A DNA stretch of 64,000 nucleotides, from the NCBI GenBank assembly GCA_030432655.1, contig JAUILA010000017.1, positions 62,001 through 126,000 of the forward strand. The letters run 5' to 3'. The stretch comes from Bacteroidia bacterium (lineage in GTDB: Bacteria > Bacteroidota > Bacteroidia > Cytophagales > Cyclobacteriaceae). The translations under genes were made by a program, and so were the position numbers. The notes under the pieces were generated by a model. The model was not told the origin of the DNA and ran no database searches. It worked only from the letters and a program-made list of their open reading frames with translations. Shown here one piece after another: positions 49,327-58,921 of this stretch. Position 1 is the first letter of the stretch; each line of letters opens with the position of its first letter.

Positions 49327-50613
49327 TTATTCGACAATAAACAGGTAGAAGTTCTTTTTGCCTTTCTGAGCAAGAATATACTTATCCTGCAACAGTCGTA
49401 CCTCCGGCCGGGCATCCGGGTCCTGTAATTTTGATTTGTTCAGGCTGACACCCCCTTGTTTTATCATTCTTTTTGCTTCACCACGGGAGCTGAAAATCTG
49501 ATTATCGCTGAGGTCAGAAAGCAAGACACAAACATTCTCACAGGAATTCAATGTTTCCTGATCAATGGCTATCTGCGGAATTCCCTGCAATACCCCAAGC
49601 AGGGTTTTTTCATCCAGCTTGTCCAGTTCGTCTGTTGTACTTTTCCCAAACAGAATGCGGCTGGCTTCAATGGCCGTATCATAATCATCCCGCGAATGAG
49701 CCCGAACCGTAACGTCCTCGGCCAGGGTTTTTTGTAGCAACCGGCTCCCTGGATTCTCACGATGTTCTGTAATTAGACTTTCGATTTCCTCCCGCGACTT
49801 CAGGGTGAAAATGCGAATATAGTTTTCAGCATCTTCGTCAGAGGCGTTCAACCAGTACTGGTAGAATTTATAAGGAGATGTTTTCTCGGGATCAAGCCAG
49901 ACATTGCCGCCCTCGGTTTTGCCGAATTTGGTGCCATCGGCTTTCTTGATCAGCGGGGTGGTTATGGCAAATGCCTCGCCCTGTACTTTTCTGCGGATCA
50001 GCTCAGTACCGGTCACGATATTGCCCCACTGGTCACTGCCGCCCAGCTGTACCTTGCATCCCTTGTTTTCGTAGAGCCAGAGAAAATCATATCCCTGGAT
50101 GAGCTGGTAGGAGAATTCTGTAAAGGACAACCCCGTTTCAAGGCGTTTCTGTACAGATTCCTTCGCCATCATGTAATTGACGGTAATATGTTTTCCAACC
50201 TCGCGTATGAAATCAAGAAAATTGTAGTTTTTAAACCAATCGTAATTGTTAACAATTTCTGCCGAGGTTTCTCCGCTGTCGAAATCAAGGAACTTCTCAA
50301 GTTGTGCCCTTATTCCTTTCAGGTTTTTCTCCAAGATATCTGCCGAGAGCAGGTTCCGTTCCGCAGATTTTCCCGAGGGGTCGCCTACCATACCCGTGGC
50401 ACCCCCGACCAGCGCCACCGGCTTATGACCGGCACGTTGCAGATGTACGAGTGTCATGATCTGTACCAGGCTGCCAATGTGCAATGAATCTGAAGTCGGA
50501 TCAAAACCGATATAGGCCGGGGTCACTTGTTCATTCATGTATTCTTCCACCCCGGGGGTCATATCATGTATCATTCCCCTCCATTGCAGTTCCTCTACGA
50601 AATTCTTGCTCAT
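49327..50613 (-). CDS. tyrS: Tyrosyl-tRNA synthetase
   Basis: 428 residues from the ATG at 50613 ([17 protein letters not shown]); an in-frame ATG at 50640 is less likely because it lies in the promoter region. Class I motifs: HIGS (45-48, the HIGH motif), [25 protein letters not shown] (tyrosine/tRNA site), and KFGKTEGG (the KMSKS-type loop). The C-terminal S4-like RNA-binding domain ([24 protein letters not shown]) is present. It charges tRNA-Tyr. Confidence 0.97.
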   Translation of the reverse strand: MSKNFVEELQWRGMIHDMTPGVEEYMNEQVTPAYIGFDPTSDSLHIGSLVQIMTLVHLQRAGHKPVALVGGATGMVGDPSGKSAERNLLSADILEKNLKGIRAQLEKFLDFDSGETSAEIVNNYDWFKNYNFLDFIREVGKHITVNYMMAKESVQKRLETGLSFTEFSYQLIQGYDFLWLYENKGCKVQLGGSDQWGNIVTGTELIRRKVQGEAFAITTPLIKKADGTKFGKTEGGNVWLDPEKTSPYKFYQYWLNASDEDAENYIRIFTLKSREEIESLITEHRENPGSRLLQKTLAEDVTVRAHSRDDYDTAIEASRILFGKSTTDELDKLDEKTLLGVLQGIPQIAIDQETLNSCENVCVLLSDLSDNQIFSSRGEAKRMIKQGGVSLNKSKLQDPDARPEVRLLQDKYILAQKGKKNFYLFIVE

Positions 50614-50637
50614 TGATTGGCTTTTTTGTGACGGATG

Positions 50638-50645
50638 CAAATATA
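50638..50645 (-). promoter_or_regulatory. -7 promoter box of tyrS
   Basis: TATATTTG on the minus strand (perfect TAnnTTTG) 25 bp before the start; the -33 box is not a good match. Confidence 0.4.
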
Positions 50646-50753
50646 AAAATTACGCGTACGAAAAAGAATCGGAGGGATTATTTCGCCGTATTTCACCCCC
50701 TTCATATTCCGTTGATGTAAAAGAGTTGTCCGTTTGACATAATTAACGGAAGA

Positions 50754-50784
50754 TTTGCAACCTGATAAGCAGAATATCAGTTTG
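50754..50784 (+). promoter_or_regulatory. Promoter of the RND efflux operon
   Basis: TTTG, 19 bp, TCAGTTTG (TAnnTTTG with one mismatch), 33 bp before the adaptor gene. Confidence 0.55.
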
Positions 50785-50817
50785 AAAAACTAAAGGTCAA
50801 AAACTCAACATAATTGC

Positions 50818-51993
50818 ATGCAACTAAGACAGATCATCATTGTTGTCGTTGGAGTAAGTATTATAGGTGGTTCATTCGTACTCGGCAACTACCTCAGCAA
50901 CCTGAAGGAGGAGCCCGAAGTAAAGGCTGTTCCGGAGGTCAAGCGATACGTCCAAACCGACCGGGTCGCCTATAAGGAGCTTCCCACGGAGATTATTGCC
51001 CACGGACGGGTTAGGTCGGCCCATTCACTGGATGCGATTGCCGAAGTTTCCGGAATCATGACGCGCGGATCCGTTCCACTCAAGGAAGGGCAGAAATTCA
51101 GCAAAGGCACGCTTCTTTATAAAATAGATGATACGGAGGCGCGGCTCAACCTGCAGTCGATGAAAAGTAATTTCCTCAGGGATCTTGCCGCAATCCTGCC
51201 TGACCTGAAAATTGATTTCAACGAAAACTTCAGTGCCTGGGAGGAATATTTTCAGAAAATTTCACTTGATGCACCAATTCCGCCACTGCCGGAACATAAA
51301 TCCACCAAAGAGAAAACCTTCCTGGCCACCCGTAATATTTTCAGCAGCTTTTACGGAATTAAGAGTGCTGAAGTTAACTTAAGTAAATACAGGGTTCATG
51401 CACCATTTAACGGGGCGATTGCTGAGGTGGTACTGGAGACCGGATCGTTTGTAAACCCAGGCACAAGGATCGCCAGGCTGATACAATCGGAACAAATGGA
51501 AATAAAGGTTGATGTCAGTACCGATGATATCCGCTGGATCACAATAGGGTCAAGCGGAACAATCCTGTCCGAAGACAATAATCAGGAGTGGAATGGAAAG
51601 GTGGTGAGGATTGGAGAATTTGTCAACGAAGCCACGCAGTCCATCGATGTTTTTCTGTCGGTGGATAATACCTCTGACGGAATGTATGACGGAGAGTACC
51701 TGAAGGTTAAGATTCCCGGACGAACCGTTCCGGAAGGAATGGAGATACCCCGTGCTGCCCTGATCAATCACGATCAGGTGTATACACTGGAAGACAGTAT
51801 TCTCCGGGTAAAGAAGGTCAACCTCGTTAAGCTTAACAACGAGACTGCAATCTTTAACGGACTTCCGGAAGGAAGTGAAATCGTGGTCGAACCACTAATC
51901 AACGCTCATAATAATATGAAGGCGTTCCGCAAAGACAATCCGGGCAAGGACATAGACCTGGAAATATCTGAAATAGACAGCACACCAGAATAA
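50818..51993 (+). CDS. RND efflux periplasmic adaptor protein
   Basis: 391 residues. N-terminal membrane helix (IIIVVVGVSIIGGSFVLGNYL, about 6-26), then the membrane fusion protein fold: VRSAHSLDAIAEVSGIMTRGSVPLKEGQKFSKGTLLYKID (lipoyl-type half), KYRVHAPFNGAIAEVVLETGSFVNPG (second half), and the beta-barrel part with LSVDNTSDGMYDGEYLKVKIPG. It joins the inner-membrane pump to the outer-membrane channel. First gene of a three-gene efflux operon. Confidence 0.94.
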   Translation: MQLRQIIIVVVGVSIIGGSFVLGNYLSNLKEEPEVKAVPEVKRYVQTDRVAYKELPTEIIAHGRVRSAHSLDAIAEVSGIMTRGSVPLKEGQKFSKGTLLYKIDDTEARLNLQSMKSNFLRDLAAILPDLKIDFNENFSAWEEYFQKISLDAPIPPLPEHKSTKEKTFLATRNIFSSFYGIKSAEVNLSKYRVHAPFNGAIAEVVLETGSFVNPGTRIARLIQSEQMEIKVDVSTDDIRWITIGSSGTILSEDNNQEWNGKVVRIGEFVNEATQSIDVFLSVDNTSDGMYDGEYLKVKIPGRTVPEGMEIPRAALINHDQVYTLEDSILRVKKVNLVKLNNETAIFNGLPEGSEIVVEPLINAHNNMKAFRKDNPGKDIDLEISEIDSTPE

Positions 51994-52004
51994 TCCGATT
52001 TGAG

Positions 52005-55000
52005 ATGAACGCTACTGTTAAAAGCCTGGTGGCTTACTTTGTCAAGTTTCCTATACTTGCCAACATAATTATTGCCCTGACCCTGATTGCCGGGGTATTC
52101 AGCCTGGTCAGCACCACCAAGTCATTCTTTCCATCCCGGCCTGATAAGAATATTGTTATCCAGGTCGTGTATCCCGGGGCATCTCCCGAGGAAATGGAAG
52201 AAGGTGTCACGCTGAAAGTCGAAGAAGCACTTACCAGTATTGCCGGTATTGACGAACTCATTTCAACGAGTTCTGAAAATTCGGCGAATATTACCGTGGT
52301 GACGCTTGAGAGTTATGACATCGATGAAGTTTATACGGAGGTAAAGAATGCTGTTGACGGCATCAGTTCATTTCCGGTCAGCGCGGAAAAGCCAATCATT
52401 TACAAGCAAAGACAGAATTCGACTGCACAGTGGCTGGCCCTGACCGGTGATGTTGAGCTAAATGTACTGGATCAGTATGCCAAGGATATCAAGGACGACC
52501 TGCTTGCTTCCGGAATTATTTCCCAGGTGAATATCATGGGGCTGAGCGATAAGGAGATATCAATTGAGGTGTCAGAAGAAGACCTTGCACGGTTCGGGCT
52601 CACTTTTGACCAGGTTGCCGAGTCGGTGAGACAAAACAACCGGGACATATCTGCAGGCTCCATCAAGTCTTCACGTGAAGAAATTCTGATCAGGTCCAGG
52701 GCCAAGGAAACAGAAGCACAATTGATTGGTGAGATCATCGTCCGGTCTAATAGTGATGGAAGCAACTTGTTACTAAAGGATATAGCTACCATTCGTGAGC
52801 AATACGCGGATACACCAAACAGCGCCTTCCTGAACGGGGAACGTTCTGTTTTTATCCAGGTAAATAAGCTGGAGAATGAGGATCTGGAGGATATTTCCGC
52901 ATTTGTAAAACCTTATGTGGAGGAATTTAACCAGGGGAATTCCGGCGTTCAGCTGCACCTGACCTGGGATTTTATGGATATGCTTAACCAGCGGCTTAAC
53001 CTGCTTACGAGCAATGGGGTTGCCGGATTGATCCTGGTCCTTATCGCACTGGGCACCTTTCTTAGCCTTAGGTTATCGTTCTGGGTGGCCTGGGGAATTC
53101 CGTCGAGCTTCCTGGGGATGTTCATCCTGGGCTCGTTTGTAGGGTTAACCATCAACATGATCTCCCTTTTCGGAATGATCCTGGTGATTGGAATCCTGGT
53201 GGATGACGGGATCGTTATCGCGGAGAATATTTATACGCATTTTGAAAAACACAGGAATCCGATCAGAGCGGCCATTGAAGGGACGTTAGAGGTAATTCCT
53301 GCGGTCTTTACTTCAGTACTTACAACGATTGTCGCGTTTACGCCCTTGTTATTGCTGACAGGTGGATTTGAGTTTATGAAGGATATGGCCTATGTGGTCA
53401 TCTTCTCGCTAGGTTTCTCACTGCTGGAAGCATTTTTCGTGTTACCGGCCCACCTGGCCAGTAAGAAGGTCCTTAGTATTAAAAAGGAAGATACGTTCAG
53501 CTATAAAATTCGCAAAAGGATCAACCAGGGGGTGGATTTTCTGAGGTATAACTTATACGGAAATGCGCTGAAGTATACCCTTAAATACCGCATTATCTCC
53601 GTTTGTTTTATCCTCGCCTTGTTTCCGCTGATGTACGGACTTTTCGGCGGAGGGTTTATAAAGAGCACCTTTTTCCCGCAGATTCCATTCAACAGCTTCA
53701 ATGTTAATATTGCTTTTAAACCAGGTGAACGGGAATCAAAGGTGGAAGCCTACCTCGACAGGTTTGAGGATGCCATCTGGCAGGTTAATGAAGACCTCAA
53801 AGCGGATCTGGATACAGATGAGGACATTATTAATTATACCTTCGGCAATATCGGAAGTACCGGGGATGGGTCTGACCAGGGAGGTCATGCCGGTAATATC
53901 AACGTATTCTATGATGAACTTGATGATTACGGAATCAACAGTTTTGATTTGATCGAGCGCATCAGCGAGCGGATTGGCCCAGTCCCGGAAGCGGAAAAAT
54001 TCAATATCGGCGGAGCCAATCGCTGGGGCAAACCGGTATCCATACGACTCCTCGGAAAGAACTTCGAAGAACTTGAGGCAGCCAGGGATTATATGAAGGA
54101 GGAGCTTAAGAAGATCACCGAACTGAAAGATATCCAGGACAATGTGGCTGTCGGCAGACGGGAAATGTTGTTTGATCTGACACCCCAGGCATATTTTCTT
54201 GGACTGACTCACAATGATATCACACGGCAAATCAGGCAGGGCTTTTTCGGGGAAGAAGTCCAGCGGCTGCAGAAAGGAGATGACGAAGTGCGCGTATGGG
54301 TACGTTATCCGGGTTCCGGCAGGCTGAGTATTGGTCAGCTCGAGGAAATGAAAGTGAAGACGCCGGAAGGAGAAAAGTATCCGCTGACCCAGGTTTCGGA
54401 TTATGAAATTGAGCGTGGTGTGTCGGGAATCAGGCATTACAACACCAGCCGGGCGGTTACTGTGGAGGCTGATCTGACTGATCCGTTTGGCGAAGTGCCA
54501 CCAATCCTGGAAAAAGTAAGAAACGATATAGTCCCCCGGCTTCTGGCAGATTATCCGTCCGTGAATGTTGATTACGGGGGACAGGCGCAGGAAAGTCAGC
54601 GGGCTGGAAATGAGATCATGACCTATTTCGGAGGAGCTTTTCTTCTTATCTTCTTTATCATCATGATTACATTCCGCTCGTTTTATCAGGCAGTGCTGAT
54701 CATCGCTATGATTCCAATCGGATGGATTGGCGCATCGATCGGGCATGGACTGGAAGGATTACCGGTATCATTGCTCAGTGCCTGGGGAATGATCGCCTTG
54801 TCAGGCGTAATTATTAATGATGCTGTGGTTTTCCTTGCGAAATTTAATTCACTCATAAAAGAAGATGGTTTGACGGTCTACCAGGCCGCCTATAATGCGG
54901 GAATCGCCCGATTCCGGGCCATTATGCTGACTTCACTGACTACGGTGGCAGGGTTGTGGCCGCTGATCATGGAGAAGAGTTTTCAGGCCCAGTTCCTGAT

Positions 55001-55202
55001 CCCCATGGCAGTGTCCGTGGCGTATGGTGTACTGATTGGCACCGTCATTATTCTCCTGTTCTTCCCGCCGCTGATCATGTTCTTCAATGATGTCCGCCGC
55101 TATGCCCGCTGGTTATGGGACGGGGAGAAACCATCCGCTGAAGACGTGGAGAGAGTATTGATTGATGACCGGAGATTGGAAGAATATAAAGAATCAGCAT
55201 GA
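52005..55202 (+). CDS. RND family efflux transporter permease
   Basis: 1065 residues, full size. Twelve membrane helices in two halves with two large periplasmic loops; start FPILANIIIALTLIAGVFSLVSTTKSFFPS, TM4 region FGMILVIGILVDDGIVIAENIY (with the proton-relay Asp pair), and the second half with ILIAMIPIGWIGASIG and GVIINDAVVFLAKFN. AcrB/MexB-type superfamily (AcrD/HAE1 group). Exports small compounds by proton flow. It starts 11 bp after the adaptor and overlaps the TolC-type gene by four bases. Confidence 0.96.
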   Translation: MNATVKSLVAYFVKFPILANIIIALTLIAGVFSLVSTTKSFFPSRPDKNIVIQVVYPGASPEEMEEGVTLKVEEALTSIAGIDELISTSSENSANITVVTLESYDIDEVYTEVKNAVDGISSFPVSAEKPIIYKQRQNSTAQWLALTGDVELNVLDQYAKDIKDDLLASGIISQVNIMGLSDKEISIEVSEEDLARFGLTFDQVAESVRQNNRDISAGSIKSSREEILIRSRAKETEAQLIGEIIVRSNSDGSNLLLKDIATIREQYADTPNSAFLNGERSVFIQVNKLENEDLEDISAFVKPYVEEFNQGNSGVQLHLTWDFMDMLNQRLNLLTSNGVAGLILVLIALGTFLSLRLSFWVAWGIPSSFLGMFILGSFVGLTINMISLFGMILVIGILVDDGIVIAENIYTHFEKHRNPIRAAIEGTLEVIPAVFTSVLTTIVAFTPLLLLTGGFEFMKDMAYVVIFSLGFSLLEAFFVLPAHLASKKVLSIKKEDTFSYKIRKRINQGVDFLRYNLYGNALKYTLKYRIISVCFILALFPLMYGLFGGGFIKSTFFPQIPFNSFNVNIAFKPGERESKVEAYLDRFEDAIWQVNEDLKADLDTDEDIINYTFGNIGSTGDGSDQGGHAGNINVFYDELDDYGINSFDLIERISERIGPVPEAEKFNIGGANRWGKPVSIRLLGKNFEELEAARDYMKEELKKITELKDIQDNVAVGRREMLFDLTPQAYFLGLTHNDITRQIRQGFFGEEVQRLQKGDDEVRVWVRYPGSGRLSIGQLEEMKVKTPEGEKYPLTQVSDYEIERGVSGIRHYNTSRAVTVEADLTDPFGEVPPILEKVRNDIVPRLLADYPSVNVDYGGQAQESQRAGNEIMTYFGGAFLLIFFIIMITFRSFYQAVLIIAMIPIGWIGASIGHGLEGLPVSLLSAWGMIALSGVIINDAVVFLAKFNSLIKEDGLTVYQAAYNAGIARFRAIMLTSLTTVAGLWPLIMEKSFQAQFLIPMAVSVAYGVLIGTVIILLFFPPLIMFFNDVRRYARWLWDGEKPSAEDVERVLIDDRRLEEYKESA

Positions 55203-56599
55203 TGTTTAAGTATCTGTTATATAGTCTATTAATAACTTTGTTATCAAGTGTAAGTTTAAAAGCGCAAAACGATGAAGGTACTGCTTTGTCGTTGTCCGAT
55301 GCCATTCGAATCGGGCTTGCGCACAACTATGATATTCTTATTGAGGAGAGGAATGTAGAAATTGACCGGCGAAATAATTCGTGGGGAGAAGCGGGGCGTT
55401 ACCCGAATGTCACGATTAACGGGACGTTCAATAACGGGATATCAAATGTTAACCAGGGGGATCAGTTTTTTAACGGCCAGACCTTTCCCGGTTTTGAGCT
55501 GAACAACCAGCGATCTGCTTCGGTGATCCCGAGTGTCGGACTGGATTGGACATTATTCAAAGGAAATCAGATCAATATCAGCAAGCAGCGTCTGGAAAAC
55601 CTTGAACGGGAAAGCCAGGGGAATGCAGAGATAGTGGTGGCGAATACGGTGCAGTTGATTGTACTCAGTTATTACCAGGTGGTCCTGGAACAGGAAAGAC
55701 TGGACGCCTTTGAGGAGCAGCTCCGTTTGTCCAGGGATAAATGGCGGTATACGGAATTGCGGGGTGAAATCGGAAGTGCGGTAAGTTCTGATCTGTTGCT
55801 GGAAGAGACCAATTACCTGAACGATTCGGTAAATTATATCAACCAGGAACTTGCCTACAGGAACGCGCTGCGTGCCCTTAATTTTGTCCTCGGTGAAACG
55901 GATGTGGAACGGTCATATGACATGACAAATTCGCTAAAGGATGAATTGGATCACATGGATTATTCCAACCTGATCCAGGATCTTGAGGAGAAGAACATTG
56001 ATTTACGCAAGCAGTATATCACACAGGCTATTCTGGCAAATAACGTTTCCATTCAGCAGGCCAACAGGTATCCGGAACTGAGATTGCAGGCTGGTTATTC
56101 CTGGACGAGATCCGTACAGGACCTTACGAATGCCAACAGTCCATCGTCGGATTTCCAGGCACCACCCGAGCCGAGCATCACCAACCGGGGAAATTATTAT
56201 GCCAACCTGACCTTATCGTTTACCCTGTTTAACGGGAACCGGATAAACAGGGCGATTAAAAACGCAATGGAAGAGGAGAACATCGGTGAAATACAAACTG
56301 AACGGTTGAAGGCAAGCGTATACCGCGATCTCGCAGATTCGTACGATCAATATGAGATGCGCCAGAAGATATATGCGATCAATGACCGGAAAGAAGACGC
56401 GGCTGCCCTGAATCTTGAAATTTCCACGGAAAAATACAGAAATGGTACTGTAAATTCATTTGATTTCCGTACGGTTCAAAACAACCGTCTTTTAGCCTCC
56501 ATCACCCGGCTGGAATCTATGTATGACATAATTGATTCCAAAGTGGCATTAATGAGATTGACGGGCAATCTGCTGAATGCTTTCGTAGCAGAGGAGTAA
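55199..56599 (+). CDS. TolC family outer-membrane efflux channel
   Basis: 466 residues with a signal peptide (ending SLKAQ). TolC fold: two repeats of helix pairs and strands (LSDAIRIGLAHNYDILIEERNVEIDRRNN; LDWTLFKGNQINISKQRLENLE; LTLSFTLFNGNRINRAIKNAMEE; KYRNGTVNSFDFRTVQNNRLLAS). It forms the exit duct of the RND pump. Third gene of the operon, overlapping the permease stop. Confidence 0.95.
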   Translation: MMFKYLLYSLLITLLSSVSLKAQNDEGTALSLSDAIRIGLAHNYDILIEERNVEIDRRNNSWGEAGRYPNVTINGTFNNGISNVNQGDQFFNGQTFPGFELNNQRSASVIPSVGLDWTLFKGNQINISKQRLENLERESQGNAEIVVANTVQLIVLSYYQVVLEQERLDAFEEQLRLSRDKWRYTELRGEIGSAVSSDLLLEETNYLNDSVNYINQELAYRNALRALNFVLGETDVERSYDMTNSLKDELDHMDYSNLIQDLEEKNIDLRKQYITQAILANNVSIQQANRYPELRLQAGYSWTRSVQDLTNANSPSSDFQAPPEPSITNRGNYYANLTLSFTLFNGNRINRAIKNAMEEENIGEIQTERLKASVYRDLADSYDQYEMRQKIYAINDRKEDAAALNLEISTEKYRNGTVNSFDFRTVQNNRLLASITRLESMYDIIDSKVALMRLTGNLLNAFVAEE

Positions 56600-56655
56600 A
56601 TCTTTGGCAAAATCTCATCTAATTGATAACATTGCCATCTAAATCCATTTACTCT

Positions 56656-57129
56656 ATGAAACAACCAGACGCGCTCAACCAGGTGGCCGCTTTCCACCGT
56701 ACCTTTCAACACCCGATTCTTGAAGAACCCCGGATCCCTTCGTCCGATCGCTGCGCGTTGCGGGTCTCGTTGCTGGCAGAGGAGCTGGAAGAACTTCAGG
56801 AAGCCATTACCAATAATGACCTGGTGGAAGTAGCTGATGCTCTTTGCGACCTGCAATATGTGCTTAGCGGAGCTATTCTTGAATTCGGGCTGGCGGATAA
56901 GTTTAAAGAGCTGTTCGACGAAGTACAACGTTCAAATATGAGCAAAGCCTGCGATACAGAAGAAGAGGCCCGGGCAACAGTGAAGCATTATGCTGAAGAG
57001 CGGGATACCGAATGTTACTATAAAGAGATTGATGGCAAATTTCTTGTTTTCCGGACCGGAGACAACAAGACCATAAAGTCAGTGAATTATTCTCCTGCTG
57101 ATCTGACTGAGATACTCAATAAAAAGTAA
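56656..57129 (+). CDS. MazG-like nucleoside triphosphate pyrophosphohydrolase
   Basis: 157 residues from ATG 56656. All-helical NTP-PPase fold (MazG/HisE group): VAAFHRTFQHPIL, LLAEELEELQEAITNNDLVEVADALCDLQYVLSG (EELEEL and the D..D metal ligands) and DEVQRSNMSKAC. It cleaves nucleoside triphosphates to monophosphate and pyrophosphate (house-cleaning or signalling nucleotides). A C-terminal extension (FLVFRTGDNKTIKSVNYSPADL) is common in Bacteroidota members. Not clearly linked to the efflux operon. Confidence 0.88.
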   Translation: MKQPDALNQVAAFHRTFQHPILEEPRIPSSDRCALRVSLLAEELEELQEAITNNDLVEVADALCDLQYVLSGAILEFGLADKFKELFDEVQRSNMSKACDTEEEARATVKHYAEERDTECYYKEIDGKFLVFRTGDNKTIKSVNYSPADLTEILNKK

Positions 57130-57158
57130 GGCGAGCCGGGAGACCGGGCATAAAAAAA

Positions 57159-57192
57159 CCCTGCAGCAATTGACAATGCAATACTGCAGGGT
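57159..57192. terminator. Hairpin terminator between convergent genes
   Basis: ACCCTGCAG / CTGCAGGGT stem with a 17-base loop, between the MazG-like gene and the minus-strand small genes. Confidence 0.6.
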
Positions 57193-57237
57193 GAGAGCTT
57201 AAAAAATCTAGTAGTAACTTCGTTTAAAAAATAATCC

Positions 57238-57480
57238 TCACACGTAAAATTCTAACTGGATCACCGGAGCATTCTCCAGTGGTATTGGGCGCACGCCCAG
57301 AATAACAGATGTATTGAAAACCTCAATAAATTCACTCCTGCTGATCCGCTCCCTGCTGATGCCCGGTTTAATGCGATGATACTGCATCCTGCCTGACTTA
57401 TTTGCAGTCGCACTGTACGCCATCCTGTACTTAAACGGGATAGGGGAGGGGACATACCTGAATTTCTTTGAAAGCTCCAT
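57238..57480 (-). CDS. Small hypothetical protein, second of a pair
   Basis: 80 residues, basic (KFRYVPSPIPFKYRMAYSATANKSGRMQYHRIKPGISRERISRSEF) and then beta-like (EVFNTSVILGVRPIPLENAPVIQLEFYV). No family recognised. It follows the other small gene by 9 bp on the same strand. Its composition agrees with a real gene, but function is open; basic N-part could bind nucleic acid. Confidence 0.55.
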   Translation of the reverse strand: MELSKKFRYVPSPIPFKYRMAYSATANKSGRMQYHRIKPGISRERISRSEFIEVFNTSVILGVRPIPLENAPVIQLEFYV

Positions 57481-57489
57481 GTCATGGTA

Positions 57490-57732
57490 TTAAACATTCC
57501 TGAACTCCGCATAGATCATTGAATTCTGTAGCTGATTATACTGAGACAGAAGCACATACGCATTGTCAGGTACGTAGTTAAAGTTATGCTTTAACTCTTT
57601 AATCTTTTTAGACAACTCATTCACGTAAAAACGGATCTGATCCTGGTTCCTGCAATTCCTGGGCTTTTCAAAATGCCGGCTGACAAACCTGTCAAATTCC
57701 AAATCCAGCTTTCTCTTTTCAAATGGGCTCAT
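57490..57732 (-). CDS. Small hypothetical protein, first of a pair
   Basis: 80 residues, helical and basic: FEKRKLDLEFDRFVSRHFEKPRNCRNQDQIRFYVNELSKKIKELKHNF, then YVPDNAYVLLSQYNQLQNSMIYAEF. It has the look of a conserved cytoplasmic protein, but no domain is recognised. Its start codon touches the first copy of a 21-bp repeat (57733-57753), and a second copy lies 75 bp upstream, so it is likely controlled by a DNA-binding protein, perhaps itself. Confidence 0.65.
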   Translation of the reverse strand: MSPFEKRKLDLEFDRFVSRHFEKPRNCRNQDQIRFYVNELSKKIKELKHNFNYVPDNAYVLLSQYNQLQNSMIYAEFRNV

Positions 57733-57753
57733 AATATTGTGTAATAATGCACA
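57733..57753. repeat. 21-bp operator-like repeat, copy 1
   Basis: Contains ATTGTG-8-CACAAT dyad symmetry. Identical to 57808-57828. It adjoins the ATG of the small gene at 57732, where binding would block translation start or transcription. Confidence 0.65.
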
Positions 57754-57807
57754 ATGATATATGCGATTATAATTCTTTATTTTATATAAAACAATTATTT
57801 ACAAATA

Positions 57808-57828
57808 AATATTGTGTAATAATGCACA
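57808..57828. repeat. 21-bp operator-like repeat, copy 2
   Basis: Exact copy of 57733-57753, offset by 75 bp, in the same orientation. Together they frame the probable promoter of the two small genes. Confidence 0.65.
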
Positions 57829-57926
57829 TTTGTTTAAAATTCTTTGAGGATCGATTTCTTGGACACGGTCTTTCTTGGCGATGTGGTTGATTCTAATTAC
57901 TTTTATGAAGTACAAATCATTGATAA

Positions 57927-58829
57927 ATGGAAGAATCATCCGCTGCAGACGGTTTTTTATATGTCTGGCATACCATCATGATTATCGGCGCCGTCGGGTT
58001 TCTGATCATGGCAATTGTAACATTCATTCAGTACAAGGTCAGACTTGCAGCACATAAAGAGCCGAAAGACAAATACGACTTTATACGCAATCATGAAATC
58101 CGCAATTACAAGCGGTTTTTCATTTTCCTGTCCATCTCAGTAGCCTGTATCATCAATACGTATGGTATGTCGTCCATAGAATTTCACATTATATGGTTTG
58201 CGGTGAGGATATTTATTTCGCTGGCAGGCGCATTACTGGTCGGATATACCGCGTTGCTCATCCTGCAGTATTATTATCCAACGATCATGCACAAAAAGCT
58301 GAAGAAGCTTCGTTATACACCCAGGATCAATCCGGAAAACGGTCATGAGATGCGGCTCTTAGGCGAGCACGAAGAGGATGTTCACCTGGAAGAAGGAATG
58401 CAGGCCGAGGAGAATATTTTTAGTGTGGATTATGATGTATGGGTGGATGAGTCTACCGGATATACGAAGATTGAAAAATACCCGGGACACCTTGAGGCAT
58501 TGCAGTGTAACAACTGCGGTTTCTACACTATGAAGGTGGTGAGAGAGGAAATAATAGAACCACCTACGCCCGAAAAAGACGGGGAACTTATTAAGCACTA
58601 TCAATGTGAATATTGCAAGTCTATTCGTGCCACACAGTTTCATATTGTACGGGACAGTTATCAGAATTGGGCTGCGAGCCATCCTCAGCATGATCCGGAC
58701 GGGAAAGGAATAGGCATGGTGCGGATAGAGATTATAACGACCGGCGGTGAGCGGCGCATTTTTGAATTTCAGAGCACCGACCAGGCGGAGAAATTCCTGG
58801 GTGAATATGAAAATACGCCTGCCGGATAG
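57927..58829 (+). CDS. Membrane protein with zinc-ribbon-like domain
   Basis: 300 residues. Two to four N-terminal membrane helices (WHTIMIIGAVGFLIMAIVTFIQY, FFIFLSISVACIINTYG, AVRIFISLAGALLVGYTALLILQYY), then a soluble domain with paired Cys: QCNNCGFYTMK ... YQCEYCKSIRA, a CxxC...CxxC zinc-ribbon-like site at about 192-235. C-terminal part is soluble with IEIITTGGERRIFEFQSTD. A Bacteroidota-wide kind of membrane protein, but I cannot assign a role. Confidence 0.75.
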   Translation: MEESSAADGFLYVWHTIMIIGAVGFLIMAIVTFIQYKVRLAAHKEPKDKYDFIRNHEIRNYKRFFIFLSISVACIINTYGMSSIEFHIIWFAVRIFISLAGALLVGYTALLILQYYYPTIMHKKLKKLRYTPRINPENGHEMRLLGEHEEDVHLEEGMQAEENIFSVDYDVWVDESTGYTKIEKYPGHLEALQCNNCGFYTMKVVREEIIEPPTPEKDGELIKHYQCEYCKSIRATQFHIVRDSYQNWAASHPQHDPDGKGIGMVRIEIITTGGERRIFEFQSTDQAEKFLGEYENTPAG

Positions 58830-58921
58830 GTAATCGGGTATTAATTTCAGAAAAAAGCACATCCTGGCATCTTTTTGGATGTTAATGCGTTAATTAGAAA
58901 GATTTAAAAGTTGAAGATTTG

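Noticed and set aside
53736-54746. Long minus-strand frame of 336 codons inside the RND permease
   Set aside because: Shadow of a strongly supported gene; composition is that of an antisense frame.
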